Positions 9,801 through 17,853 of a DNA stretch of 64,000 nt are shown in pieces. Source of the DNA: JANPCX01 sp050916095 (lineage in GTDB: Bacteria; Pseudomonadota; Gammaproteobacteria; Burkholderiales; Burkholderiaceae_C); contig CP050901.1 in assembly GCA_050916095.1 (NCBI GenBank), forward strand, positions 496,001 to 560,000. Reading direction: 5' to 3'. A model generated the notes under the pieces. That model was not told where the DNA came from, did not search any database, and saw only the letters and a program-made list of their open reading frames with translations. Position 1 is the stretch's first letter, and every line of letters starts with the position of its first letter. Position numbers and translations under genes: made by a program.

Positions 9801-11093
9801 GCGGACGAGTGGGCTGCCGTATTGCAACCGTCTGAAAGCGCGACCACCGCCTCTTCCGATATGGACCTGGCGACCGCCTATTCACCCACACAGTGGCGCG
9901 TTCGCGCGGATGAAATTCAAACCAATGGTTTACGTTTGACTGAGGTGGAGGCCAGTGCCGCGTTGGACCGTGGTGAGTGGCGTGGTGTGGTGAACTCGCA
10001 GCAAGCCAAAGGTCAGCTGGCATGGCGTCCTGCCACGGCCGCGCAAGCCAGCCGTCTTTTCGCGCACTTGTCCCGCTTGTCATTGGGTGCCACCCGTCAA
10101 ATTCAGCCCGCCGGTGCTGCCTCGCCGACTTCAACCGCATCGAGCAGCACCGCGCCGACATTGGACGTGGTCGTAGACGACTTCGAACTGCGTGGCAAAA
10201 AGCTGGGTCGTTTGGAGGTGCAGGCCGTCAACGCTGCAAGTGCCACACGAGGTGGGTTTGACTGGACCTTGCAGCGCCTGGAGTTGACCACGCCCGAGGC
10301 TCGGCTGTCGGCGACCGGGCACTGGTCGGCCGTGAACCCCATTTCAAGTGGCTCCAACAACACTGCACCAATGCCTGCGCGTCAAACCGAGATGGACTTC
10401 ACCCTCAACGTCAGCGACGCAGGTGCGTTGTTAGAACGTTTGGGGCAACCCCAAACCGTGCGCGGTGGCAAGGGTGAACTGGTGGGGCAGTTGCGCTGGC
10501 GTGATTCCCCCTTGAACCCCGACCCGCTGAGCATGAGCGGCCACATGAAGGTGGACATCGGCGCAGGCCAGTTTTTGCGTCAAGACCCAGGTGCCGCACG
10601 GCTGCTGGGGGTTCTCAGTCTGCAGGCCTTGCCAAGACGTTTGTTGTTTGATTTCCGTGACCTGTTTCAAGAAGGGTTTGCCTTTGACAGTGTCACCGGC
10701 GATGTCGACATGCGCCAGGGCGTCGCATCCACCAATAACCTGCGCATGCGTGGTGTGCAAGCGGTGGTGTTGATGGAAGGCCAAGCCAGTTTGCAAAACG
10801 AAACCCAGGACCTGCGTGTTTATGTCGTCCCGGAGATCAACGCTGGCACAGCATCCCTGGCTTATGCAGTGATCAACCCGGCTTTGGGCTTGGGTACTTT
10901 CTTGGCGCAAATGTTTTTGCGCAAACCCTTGGCCGAAGCCAATACACGCGAGTTCCGGGTGACAGGCCCGTGGGCCGATCCCAAAGTGGAGCGTGTACAA
11001 CGATCGCCTCCTCCGCCAGACAGCGCATCATCCGAACCCAACAGTGCACCAGCGGCAGCATCGCCCCGCGCGGCTGGGCCCAACAAACCCTGA
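6807..11093 (+). CDS. yhdP: YhdP family AsmA-like envelope protein
   Basis: The 1428-residue protein has one N-terminal membrane anchor (about residues 25-50, LGVLVAVWGLLLLAWLSLHW). A very long beta-rich periplasmic region and the AsmA-like C-terminal section (GAGQFLRQDPGAARLLGVLS and FDSVTGDVDMRQG) follow. In enterobacteria YhdP, TamB and YdbH bridge the envelope and move phospholipids to the outer membrane; the same role is inferred here. I chose ATG 6807 over an upstream in-frame start at 6669 because the upstream 46 residues overlap the divergent glnE start and look non-coding. The nitrilase gene begins 13 bp after the stop. Confidence 0.93.
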   Translation: MSSLPSAPKVLLSRRWAGWWPPLRHGLRWFVRLGLGVLVAVWGLLLLAWLSLHWLILPHLERWRDTLETHASKALGVSVKLGHIQVRSSGWVPSIELRDVQLLDKQGRVALTLPLVTAAVSPQSLLHLDLRFDQLIIDGAQMEVRRDKQGHVFIAGWDLRLAHPNSHVAQDWLFKQHEVVVRGGSVQWVDELRDAPPLALTDVQLVVRNSLRRHHIRFDATPPASWGQRFSLRGRFTQPLLARPGDWRRWTGAGHLDMPQADISELRRYVALPFEIQEGQGGLRAWAQLKSGALESATLDVALRAVGARLAPGLEPLRLEQVAGRLIGKRHTRPTGSFSNKAGQQELELAGKGLSFATHDGLVWPSSDFSFKVQQHTMPDGQVVVTGGELRAPQMNLGVLSDIGSRLPVGSAVNKLLQEAQPQGEMTGLMLSWQGPLDAPTAYQARARVTGLSLVAKPSPEEQGVGRPGIVGANVDVEATQAGGSSKVTLDAGRLLLPGVFSDPVLAFDQFSANVQWRVEKVPSGLPQVIVKWNQVRFANADMQGEVSGQWRTGEGLSPMADSSSAAVLPVEVRGKGQRLPGHLLLDGRLTRGDAAKISRYLPQKIPEKARDYLRRALNQGRISEATVRVQGDLAAFPFVHVKNKNEGEFRFAGKVQGATFAYVPDMPAHDDVPAWTSPWPALTDVQGEVVIYRDQLDIRNAQAKVMGVSLSKVNGEIRDLGQKGKTSVRIDGQGRGELSKMVNFVNTSPVGAWIGQALAGASVSGNSDLNLRLNLPIFDFPASTVQGSVDLLGNDLRLRADLPLLADARGRVNFSHQGFSLPGGIVAKAIGGEVTVTGGSQADHSVRLSGSGMATAEGLQATTELGTLARWATHFGGQTRYQLDVGVAGGRTEIDLRSDLVGWSSQLPDPLRKTALTSWPLSVQTRWSEDTQDASARTETVKVEAGQALQALYIREWPTGAGSGPARVLRGAVGLGVAAPPLPSVGVVAQAALQKLDADEWAAVLQPSESATTASSDMDLATAYSPTQWRVRADEIQTNGLRLTEVEASAALDRGEWRGVVNSQQAKGQLAWRPATAAQASRLFAHLSRLSLGATRQIQPAGAASPTSTASSSTAPTLDVVVDDFELRGKKLGRLEVQAVNAASATRGGFDWTLQRLELTTPEARLSATGHWSAVNPISSGSNNTAPMPARQTEMDFTLNVSDAGALLERLGQPQTVRGGKGELVGQLRWRDSPLNPDPLSMSGHMKVDIGAGQFLRQDPGAARLLGVLSLQALPRRLLFDFRDLFQEGFAFDSVTGDVDMRQGVASTNNLRMRGVQAVVLMEGQASLQNETQDLRVYVVPEINAGTASLAYAVINPALGLGTFLAQMFLRKPLAEANTREFRVTGPWADPKVERVQRSPPPPDSASSEPNSAPAAASPRAAGPNKP

Positions 11094-11106
11094 CGAACAC
11101 AGAACC

Positions 11107-11946
11107 ATGCGAATCGCCGCCTTGCAAATGATCTCTGGTGCCGACGTACAAAGCAATTTGGACCGCGCTGCCGCATTGATTCAAGAAGCCGCCGCCCAGG
11201 GCGCAAGCATGGTCGCCTTGCCCGAGTACTTTTGTTTCATGGGTGCCAACGACCGCGACAAGCTGGCCATTGCAGAAGCGGCGGTGCCCATCGGTGCGCG
11301 GCCAGGCTCCCAAACCCCGTTGCAACAACATTTGTCGCAGTGTGCGCAGCAGTGGGGGGTGTGGATTCTGGGTGGCACCGTGCCCATTGCTGGCAGCGAC
11401 GCCGACCATGTCTACAACGCCAGCATCGTGTTTTCCGCGACGGGCCAAGTGGCCGCGCGTTACGACAAGATGCACCTCTTTTGTTTTGACAATGGCCGCG
11501 AACGTTACGACGAAGGGCAGGTGCTGCAAGCGGGGCAAACGCCTGTGGCCTGTGACATGCCCATCGAGGGGGCCGATTGGCGTATGGGCCTGAGCGTCTG
11601 CTATGACCTGCGTTTCCCCGAGCTTTACCGCCATTTGATGAAGCCCCCCTGCGATATCCTGGCCGTGCCCGCCGCCTTCACCTACACCACGGGCCAGGCG
11701 CACTGGGAGTTGCTGCTGCGGGCCCGCGCGGTGGAAAACCAGTGTTATGTCATTGCGCCTGCACAGGGCGGTCGCCACGACAACGGCCGCCGTACCTGGG
11801 GCCACAGCATGGTGATCGACCCTTGGGGCGAGGTGCTGGCGGTTTTGCCCGAAGGCGAGGGGGTGGTCATGGCCGAGGTCAAGGCCGAACGCTTGGCGCA
11901 GGTGCGCGAGCAGTTGCCGGCACTCACGCACCGACGTGGGATTTGA
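11107..11946 (+). CDS. Carbon-nitrogen hydrolase, Nit1/omega-amidase type
   Basis: This 279-residue nitrilase-superfamily amidase has the catalytic triad E40 (ALPEYF), K121 (YDKMHLF) and C165 (SVCYDLRFPELYR). The KMHLFCFDNG and CYDLRFPELYR contexts fit the Nit1 branch, which hydrolyses deaminated glutathione or omega-amides in metabolite repair. The substrate is inferred. The start is ATG 11107, 13 bp after yhdP, so the two probably share a transcript. A second, diverged internal fragment of the same gene lies at 15450-15678, on the far side of an accessory island. Confidence 0.9.
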   Translation: MRIAALQMISGADVQSNLDRAAALIQEAAAQGASMVALPEYFCFMGANDRDKLAIAEAAVPIGARPGSQTPLQQHLSQCAQQWGVWILGGTVPIAGSDADHVYNASIVFSATGQVAARYDKMHLFCFDNGRERYDEGQVLQAGQTPVACDMPIEGADWRMGLSVCYDLRFPELYRHLMKPPCDILAVPAAFTYTTGQAHWELLLRARAVENQCYVIAPAQGGRHDNGRRTWGHSMVIDPWGEVLAVLPEGEGVVMAEVKAERLAQVREQLPALTHRRGI

Positions 11947-12153
11947 ATTCGTTCGCTAAAAATCACGCAGGTAATACAGTCACTTTTGCTGCATAAAGTG
12001 GGTCGGGAGTCGTTGGATCTGCGCACTTCAGACCTGTCCCCGGCGCCGATTGCTGAGAGTGACATCCTGTGAAAAATCGCATGCCTCATTCGCTTCAGCT
12101 TGGGTTTTGCAGATGGTCCTTAATTCACGAACAATTTACAAAGGTTTGAACAC

Positions 12154-13140
12154 ATGAAAATTGTCAAGGTCATCGCTGCAGTCGGTCAACGTAAAGAGGC
12201 CCCCGAGGTGGATGAGCTTGTTGTTCAGCTCGGCGGAAAAATTCCGCTGCCCTCCAAAAGAGAGGGTTACTTCAGTGCGAAGAAGTACGGCGTCGTGCTG
12301 GCTTGGCACTGGGAAGTATTGGCGCCAGCGTTCTATCCGCCAAAGAAAGAGGGGCGCAAAGATGTTTCCTACGTGAGAAGTATTTGGTTCCCGTCCAAAG
12401 ATGTTGACTTAACCGGATTACCCGCAACTTTTGCCAGTATTTCCCCTCAAATGCCGCAGTCAGATTGGGCGGCACTGCCCGGGATAACGATCCACCACAC
12501 CCGATTCGGCAACACGATATATGAACTGCCAGTGAGCGACCTTGCCACATTGGATGTTGCATTTGACGAGGACGGCGCGATGAAGCCTGACTGGACGATC
12601 TCGGTGCGGGACCACAATCGGCATGCATATGTACGATCGTCAGCGCGTTCGCATGCGTTCAGCCCATGGAATCCGTCGTGGCCCGATGATCAAGCTGATT
12701 TGCCAATGGGCATGTTCATGGCTTGGTGCATTGATCGAGACAAAATCGGTAAGCGGCACTTGGAGAATCACGCTTCACTTGTGGAGGCTGTTCGCGAACG
12801 CAAGATGACTGGTCGAGAGTTTCTCTACCGTGTGGCGTACTGCAATGAGGTTTGGAGTTGGGATGTCAGCGAAGCAGCACAAGCCTTCACCCACAGCTAC
12901 CTCCACTGTTTGTGCCACCGCAACAGCTCGACACCCCTATTAGGACGGGCTGACCGCTGCGGTGTGGACGACGATTTCATGGCGGTTTTCACGCCCCATT
13001 TCAAAGGTCGCGGTTTGGATGCCGGGGACACTTGGGAAAACTACGAACGATTCGCGTTGTTTCTCGATGCCCGATATCGCGACTTTGAGTTGACCCAACT
13101 CGAAACTGACCTTGCCCCCGAAAACCGTATCCCTTGCTGA
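12154..13140 (+). CDS. Unrecognised protein, C-terminus truncated by IS3-family insertion
   Basis: The 328-residue ORF encodes no family I can name with confidence. Residues about 180-260 (MGMFMAWCIDRDKIGK, then CNEVWSWDVSEAAQAF) weakly recall the DUF7832-type domain found in small accessory or immunity-like genes; that is a recollection, not a search. The protein is soluble, with no signal peptide. The left end of the IS3-family element begins at 13107, so only residues 1-317 are native and the last 11 are encoded by the IS. Base composition is visibly less GC-rich than in the flanking housekeeping genes, and it sits in an island between two nitrilase gene copies, so horizontal acquisition is likely. 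Confidence 0.65.
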   Translation: MKIVKVIAAVGQRKEAPEVDELVVQLGGKIPLPSKREGYFSAKKYGVVLAWHWEVLAPAFYPPKKEGRKDVSYVRSIWFPSKDVDLTGLPATFASISPQMPQSDWAALPGITIHHTRFGNTIYELPVSDLATLDVAFDEDGAMKPDWTISVRDHNRHAYVRSSARSHAFSPWNPSWPDDQADLPMGMFMAWCIDRDKIGKRHLENHASLVEAVRERKMTGREFLYRVAYCNEVWSWDVSEAAQAFTHSYLHCLCHRNSSTPLLGRADRCGVDDDFMAVFTPHFKGRGLDAGDTWENYERFALFLDARYRDFELTQLETDLAPENRIPC

Positions 13141-13171
13141 GTGATTCAATCGCAAGCAAAGGAGAGCGGAA

Positions 13172-13471
13172 ATGACGAAGAGAGCCAAAAGGGCGAGGTA
13201 CACGCAGGAGTTCAAGTTCGAGGCGGTGCGGCTGGTGGAAGGCGGCCAAAGCATGGCGGCAGCGGCCAGGACGCTTGGGGTGGTTGAGCAGACGCTGTTC
13301 AACTGGATCAAAGCGCACCGCGAAGGCAAACTCAAGGGCGCTGACAGCCGGGTCAAGGTAAGCAGCGAACAAATGGAGATCAGCCGCTTGAGGGCAGAGC
13401 TGGCGCGGGTCAAGATGGAGCGCGACATCCTGGAAAAGGCCACGGCGTACTTTGCAAAGGGATCGACGTGA
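13172..13471 (+). CDS. IS3-family transposase OrfA (helix-turn-helix subunit)
   Basis: The 99-residue protein has an N-terminal helix-turn-helix (YTQEFKFEAVRLVEGGQS ... AARTLGVVEQTLFNWIKAHR, residues 10-50) that recognises the element ends. A leucine-zipper-like coiled coil (about 65-92, EISRLRAELARVKMERDILE) serves oligomerisation with OrfAB. GGAGAG upstream is its ribosome site. Its TGA (13469-13471) overlaps the GTG start of orfB by a GTGA junction. Confidence 0.9.
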   Translation: MTKRAKRARYTQEFKFEAVRLVEGGQSMAAAARTLGVVEQTLFNWIKAHREGKLKGADSRVKVSSEQMEISRLRAELARVKMERDILEKATAYFAKGST

Positions 13472-14364
13472 AGTACGCCTTCATACAAAGCCACCGGCGG
13501 GTGTGGCCAATCTCTGTGCAGTGCCGGGTTCTGCGTGTCAGCGTGGCCGGGTATCACGAGCACTTCCTGCGGCGGGCCAGTGCGGCGCAACGACGCCACC
13601 TCAGTGATGACGCCTTGCTGGTACACATCAAAGCAATTCACGCCCAGGTCAGGGCCAGCTACGGCTGGCCTCGCATGTGGAAAGAACTGCTGGCACGCGG
13701 CATCCGGGTGGGCAAAGACCGGGTGCAAAAGCTCATGCAATTGCACGGCATTCGCGCCAAAGGCAAACGCAGATTCAAGATCACCACCGACAGCAAACAT
13801 GATTTGCCGATTGCACCCAACCTGCTGGAGCGGCAATTCAACGTTCAAGAGCCTGACAAGGTGTGGGCGGGGGACATCACCTACATCGACACCCAAGAGG
13901 GCTGGCTGTACCTGGCAGTGGTGATTGACCTCTTCAGCCGTCAAGTGGTGGGCTGGAGCTTGCGGCAAGACATGACACGCGACATCGTCATTGATGCGCT
14001 GCGCATGGCATGGTTCAAGCGACATCCAGACAAAGGCGCAGGGCTGATCTTCCACAGCGACAGAGGCAGTCAATACGCAAGCCAAGACTTCAGGGACGTG
14101 CTCAGTGAGTACGGAATTCAGGCGTCCATGAGCAGGCGGGGCAACTGTTGGGACAATGCGTGCAGCGAGACCTTGTTCGGGTCACTGAAGGTAGAACGCC
14201 TACATGGGCAGCGCTTTGAAACCAGGCGGCAAGCCAAAGACGAGGTCATGGCCTGGCTGCTTTGGTACAACCAAGCCCGGCTGCACTCGACTCTGGCCTA
14301 TGTCAGTCCGATGCAGTTCGAGCAAAGCTGGTTTGCGGCCCAGGCCATGCAAGCCAATTCGTGA
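13468..14364 (+). CDS. IS3-family transposase OrfB (DDE integrase core)
   Basis: The 298-residue catalytic subunit has an HTH_21-like N-terminus followed by an rve integrase core. The first Asp is in VWAGDITYI, the second in FHSDRGSQYAS and the Glu in NACSETLFGSLKVERLH, followed by YNQARLHSTLAY. The frame is intact. It starts with GTG overlapping the orfA stop; such pairs are usually expressed as an OrfAB fusion by frameshifting, by coupling, or both. The last third is duplicated just downstream. Confidence 0.9.
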   Translation: MKYAFIQSHRRVWPISVQCRVLRVSVAGYHEHFLRRASAAQRRHLSDDALLVHIKAIHAQVRASYGWPRMWKELLARGIRVGKDRVQKLMQLHGIRAKGKRRFKITTDSKHDLPIAPNLLERQFNVQEPDKVWAGDITYIDTQEGWLYLAVVIDLFSRQVVGWSLRQDMTRDIVIDALRMAWFKRHPDKGAGLIFHSDRGSQYASQDFRDVLSEYGIQASMSRRGNCWDNACSETLFGSLKVERLHGQRFETRRQAKDEVMAWLLWYNQARLHSTLAYVSPMQFEQSWFAAQAMQANS

Positions 14365-14401
14365 CTCGGTTATGGGATACGGATTACAGAGGCAAGGTCA
14401 C

Positions 14402-14715
14402 ACTTCAGGGACGTGCTCAGTGAGTACGGAATTCAGGCGTCCATGAGCAGGCGGGGCAACTGTTGGGACAATGCGTGCAGCGAGACCTTGTTCGGGTCAC
14501 TGAAGGTAGAACGCCTACATGGGCAGCGCTTTGAAACCAGGAGGCAAGCTAAAGACGAGGTCATGGCCTGGCTGCTTTGGTACAACCAAGCCCGGCTGCA
14601 CTCGACTCTGGCCTATGTCAGTCCGATGCAGTTCGAGCAAAGCTGGTTTGCGGCCCAGGCCATGCAAGCCAATTCGTGACTCGGTTATGGGATACGGATT
14701 ACAGAGGCAAGGTCA
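14402..14715 (+). pseudogene. Tandem duplicate of the IS3-family 3' end (orfB fragment plus right inverted repeat)
   Basis: This 314-bp block repeats 14087-14400 with two substitutions that I can see (GGCGGC to GGAGGC and GCCAAAG to GCTAAAG, both within orfB). It encodes the last 88 or so residues of OrfB, including the catalytic Glu region but neither Asp, and ends with a second copy of the right inverted repeat. It cannot encode an active enzyme. One extra base (C14401) marks the junction. Confidence 0.85.
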
Positions 14716-14748
14716 GTAGAAGCAGCTAACGGGGAGTCAGCGGAGCCC

Positions 14749-15312
14749 ATGCTCGTTATGACGCCATCAGACCTCACCTACCGCCTTGTCAACCTGCTGG
14801 GAAAGCTGACAACCGCAACAGAGGTCACCGAATTCATCGAGGAGCTGAAGCTGAATATTCCATCAACAGCTTGGGACACTTACATTGATGCACCCGCACT
14901 TGGATTTTTTATCCATTTGACCAAACCGTGGGTTCACGAGCGTCTTGGCGAAATTTATGCTCGTGAGAAGACCACACTTCAGCGCAAAAAAATCAAACTC
15001 ATAGAAGCTGTCGAGTTCACTGCTGAAGGCTATGCCAACGTGAGTAACAGCACTGGCAATTACCTACTGTGCTCGGCTTTCAAAGATGACCTGCCATTTG
15101 GCTTTCGGTTCGACGAGAGTTTGGCTGAAGCAGACCAACGTTTGGGTGAAGATGATTTTGATGAGCACACATGGGATACCTACGATGGCGATGGCAGCTT
15201 GACTCGTCGGTGGCAGTTTGAAACGGTAGAAACGTCTCCACAAGCGAGTTACATGGTCATTGCGGAGTACGAAAAGTACAGGCTGGTTTCGTTGCGACTT
15301 GTGTTGACGTAG
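14749..15312 (+). CDS. Unrecognised 187-residue accessory protein
   Basis: The product is a soluble acidic protein with no signal peptide or membrane segment and no motif that I recognise. It has an acidic stretch (about residues 125-145, ADQRLGEDDFDEHTWDTYDG). An in-frame ATG at 14758 (MTPSDLTYRL) is an alternative start; GGAG is just upstream of 14749. Composition is less GC-rich than the chromosome genes around it. It lies beside an IS and a second unknown gene within the island, a setting typical of orphan immunity or other accessory genes, but no function can be assigned. Confidence 0.6.
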   Translation: MLVMTPSDLTYRLVNLLGKLTTATEVTEFIEELKLNIPSTAWDTYIDAPALGFFIHLTKPWVHERLGEIYAREKTTLQRKKIKLIEAVEFTAEGYANVSNSTGNYLLCSAFKDDLPFGFRFDESLAEADQRLGEDDFDEHTWDTYDGDGSLTRRWQFETVETSPQASYMVIAEYEKYRLVSLRLVLT

Positions 15313-15449
15313 CTGGTTTTGTGAGATGCCACATGTTGTGCGCAACCGAGGCGCGAGGACCTGGGGTCAGGGGCAGCAAGGGGGTCACGAGCCAGCGGAA
15401 GCCCGGCAAAGCAAGGGCCTTGCCTTTTGCCTCCTCCGAACAAGCCCGA

Positions 15450-15678
15450 GTGTTCTCCGCCACGGGCCAGGTGGCCGTGCGCTACGACAAGATGCACCTC
15501 TTTTGTTTCGACAACGGCCGCGAACGTTACGACGAAGGCCAGGTGCTTCAAGCCGGACAAACCCCAGTGGCCTGCGACATGGCTATTCCCGGGGCTGCAT
15601 GGCGTCTGGGCCTGAGTGTCTGCTACGACCTGCGTTTCCCTGAGCTGTACCGCCACCTGATGAAACCACCCTGCGACA
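15450..15678 (+). pseudogene. Internal fragment of a second, diverged nitrilase (Nit) gene
   Basis: The translation VFSATGQVAVRYDKMHLFCF continues through SVCYDLRFPELYRHLMKPPC and matches residues 108-182 of the intact nitrilase at 11107-11946. Lys and Cys of the triad are included, but both termini are missing. Many third-position and some amino-acid changes separate the copies (roughly one base in six or seven by eye), too many for a fresh local duplication. It suggests that the island arrived by recombination with a related strain and carried this scrap of the neighbouring gene. Confidence 0.8.
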
Positions 15679-15754
15679 ACTTGCCCTTGGAGTTGCCGCT
15701 GAGGTGCCCACAGGGCAAGGCCTAAAATTCCCGGCTTATCCCAGAAAGCCCTGC

Positions 15755-17260
15755 ATGTCTGATCCCAAAGCCCTTGACCACATCCCCGACGAAAACCAGC
15801 TCATCACCGAGAGACGCGAAAAACTCGCAGCCATCCGCAAACAAGGCGTTGCCTTTCCCAACGATTTCAAACCCACCCACCATGCCCTGGATTTGACGCA
15901 GCAGTTTGGTGGCTTCAGCGCCGAAGAACTGGAAGCCAAAGCCGTGGCGGTGTCCCTGGGTGGCCGCATGATGCTCAAGCGTGTCATGGGTAAAGCGAGT
16001 TTTTGCACCTTGCAGGACGGCTCAGGTCGCCTGCAGCTTTTCATCACCAAAGAAGCGGTGGGTGAGGAACGCTACGAAGCCTTCAAACACTGGGACCTGG
16101 GTGACATCCTCGGGGCACAAGGCACCCTCTTCAAAACCAAAACTGGCGAGCTCTCGGTGCGGGTCAACGTGCTGCGCCTGCTCACCAAAAGCCTGCGCCC
16201 CTTGCCCGACAAATTCCACGGGATGGCCGACCAGGAGCAAAAGTACCGCCAGCGTTATGTGGACCTGATCACCGACGAACATGCCCGCGCTCGTTTTGTG
16301 GCTCGCAGCAAAGCTGTCAGCGCCATACGCAGCTTCATGGTGGAGCACCAGTTCTTGGAAGTGGAGACACCCATGCTGCACCCCATTCCGGGCGGTGCCA
16401 ACGCCAAACCTTTCATCACCCACCACAACGCGCTGGACCAAGAAATGTTCTTGCGCATTGCGCCCGAGCTGTACTTGAAGCGCCTGGTGGTGGGCGGTTT
16501 CGAGCGCGTGTTTGAGATCAACCGCAACTTCCGCAACGAAGGCATCAGTGTTCGGCACAACCCCGAATTCACGATGATGGAGTTTTACGCCGCCTACTGG
16601 AACCACCACGACCTGATGGACTTCACCGAAACCGTGTTGCGCCATGCGGCCACGGTAGCGACCGGGTCGGCCGCCATCACCTACAACGGCCAAGCCGTGC
16701 ATTTGGACCAGCCGTTTGCACGGTTGTCGGTGCGTGATTCCCTCGTGGCCCATGCCGGGTTGACGGCTGAGCAGGCCGACGATGCACAAGTCCTGCACGC
16801 CAAACTCAAGTCCTTGGGCGAAGAGCCCCCTGCCCACTGGAAGCTGCCTGAATTGCAGTTTGGCCTCTTTGAAGCGGTGGTGGAAGAAAAGCTGTGGCAG
16901 CCGACTTTCATCATCGACTACCCCGTGGAGGTGTCACCTTTGGCACGGGCCTCGGACAGCAACCCCGCCATCACCGAACGGTTTGAGCTTTTTATTACCG
17001 GACGCGAATACGCCAACGGCTTTTCCGAGCTCAATGACGCTGAAGACCAAGCCGCGCGTTTTCACGCCCAGGTGGCCAACAAAGATGCGGGCGATGAAGA
17101 AGCCATGTTTTACGACGCCGACTTCATCCGCGCCTTGGAATACGGCATGCCCCCCACCGGCGGCTGCGGTATCGGCATCGACCGCTTGATGATGCTGATC
17201 ACCGACTCACCCAGCATCCGCGACGTGATTTTGTTTCCTTCGCTGCGCAAAGAAGGCTGA
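15755..17260 (+). CDS. lysS: Lysine--tRNA ligase, class II
   Basis: LysS charges tRNA-Lys with lysine. The 501-residue protein has the N-terminal OB-fold anticodon-binding domain (about residues 60-165). The class II catalytic core follows: motif 2 FRNEGISVRHNPEFTMMEFY (about 258-277) and motif 3 GCGIGIDRLMM (about 469-479). The start ATG 15755 gives MSDPKALDHIPDENQL, usual for betaproteobacterial LysS; an upstream in-frame extension to 15704 would overlap the sequence next to the nitrilase remnant and is rejected. The next gene starts 4 nt after the stop. Confidence 0.97.
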   Translation: MSDPKALDHIPDENQLITERREKLAAIRKQGVAFPNDFKPTHHALDLTQQFGGFSAEELEAKAVAVSLGGRMMLKRVMGKASFCTLQDGSGRLQLFITKEAVGEERYEAFKHWDLGDILGAQGTLFKTKTGELSVRVNVLRLLTKSLRPLPDKFHGMADQEQKYRQRYVDLITDEHARARFVARSKAVSAIRSFMVEHQFLEVETPMLHPIPGGANAKPFITHHNALDQEMFLRIAPELYLKRLVVGGFERVFEINRNFRNEGISVRHNPEFTMMEFYAAYWNHHDLMDFTETVLRHAATVATGSAAITYNGQAVHLDQPFARLSVRDSLVAHAGLTAEQADDAQVLHAKLKSLGEEPPAHWKLPELQFGLFEAVVEEKLWQPTFIIDYPVEVSPLARASDSNPAITERFELFITGREYANGFSELNDAEDQAARFHAQVANKDAGDEEAMFYDADFIRALEYGMPPTGGCGIGIDRLMMLITDSPSIRDVILFPSLRKEG

Positions 17261-17264
17261 TGCC

Positions 17265-17846
17265 ATGAACCCAGAACGGCTGACCACCTTGGACGCCGTT
17301 CTGAATGCGGTGTGGCGCGAGCTTGCGCTGGCGGTCCGCGACAAAAACAACCCCTGGCGCACGCCCGTGTTGGCAACGCGCGATGGCGAGGCCGTCGATG
17401 CGCGAACGGTGGTGCTGCGTGAAGTCAACGCTGATCAGCGTCAGGTTTTGTTCTACACCGACCCTCGGGCCGGCAAGGTTCGTCAGTTGCTCGCGCAGCC
17501 CGAGGCGGTGTTGGTGCTGTGGTCGCCCCAGTTGGGCTGGCAGCTCCGGGCGCGTGTTGCCTTGACGGTTCAAACGTCGGGCCTGGACGTGACTTCGCGC
17601 TGGGCGCGGGTCAAACTTTCTCCTGCGTCTCAGGACTATCTCTCGCCACACCCACCCGGCGCGCGATTGGGGGACGTCTCAGCCACGCCAAAAAATGAGA
17701 TCAATGAAATGCCGCATGCCGAGCGAGACGTCTTTTTTGGTGTCATCACCGCGCAAGTCAGCAGTTTCGATTGGCTGGAGCTGCACCCAAACGGCCACCG
17801 GCGAGCACGTTTTGATCTCGACGGTTCCTGTTGGTTGCAGCCATGA
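17265..17846 (+). CDS. Pyridoxamine 5'-phosphate oxidase family protein
   Basis: The 193-residue protein has the FMN-binding split-barrel pattern of the PNPOx family: RDGEAVDARTVVLREV and VLFYTDPRAGKVRQL in the N-terminal half, and a C-terminal FDWLELHPNGHRRARFD that corresponds to the WRL-x-P-x-R-x-E region of PdxH-like proteins. It is likely a flavin-dependent oxidoreductase or flavin-binding protein; true PdxH activity is uncertain because the C-terminal substrate motif is not canonical. It starts 4 nt after the lysS stop and is probably cotranscribed. Confidence 0.8.
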   Translation: MNPERLTTLDAVLNAVWRELALAVRDKNNPWRTPVLATRDGEAVDARTVVLREVNADQRQVLFYTDPRAGKVRQLLAQPEAVLVLWSPQLGWQLRARVALTVQTSGLDVTSRWARVKLSPASQDYLSPHPPGARLGDVSATPKNEINEMPHAERDVFFGVITAQVSSFDWLELHPNGHRRARFDLDGSCWLQP

Positions 17847-17853
17847 CACCCGG

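Larger units (their letters stand above)
13107..14400 (+). mobile_element. IS3-family insertion sequence, 1294 bp
   Basis: Imperfect inverted ends can be aligned: TGACCTTGCC at 13107-13116 with CCGTATCCC nearby at 13124-13132, and the complements GGGATACGG (14374-14382) and GGCAAGGTCA (14391-14400). Inside are orfA and orfB of a typical IS3-type transposase. No clear 3-4 bp target duplication remains on the flanks. A diverged copy of the last 314 bp follows directly, so the right side has been rearranged. Confidence 0.85.

Noticed and set aside
10873..11931. 352-codon minus-strand ORF opposite the nitrilase gene
   Set aside because: Shadow frame; the plus strand encodes a complete catalytic triad.
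15683..15721. Hairpin CTTGCCCT/AGGGCAAG just before lysS as a riboswitch or T-box
   Set aside because: The arms are only 8 bp with a long loop, and there is no T-box or riboswitch consensus; it is too weak to claim.
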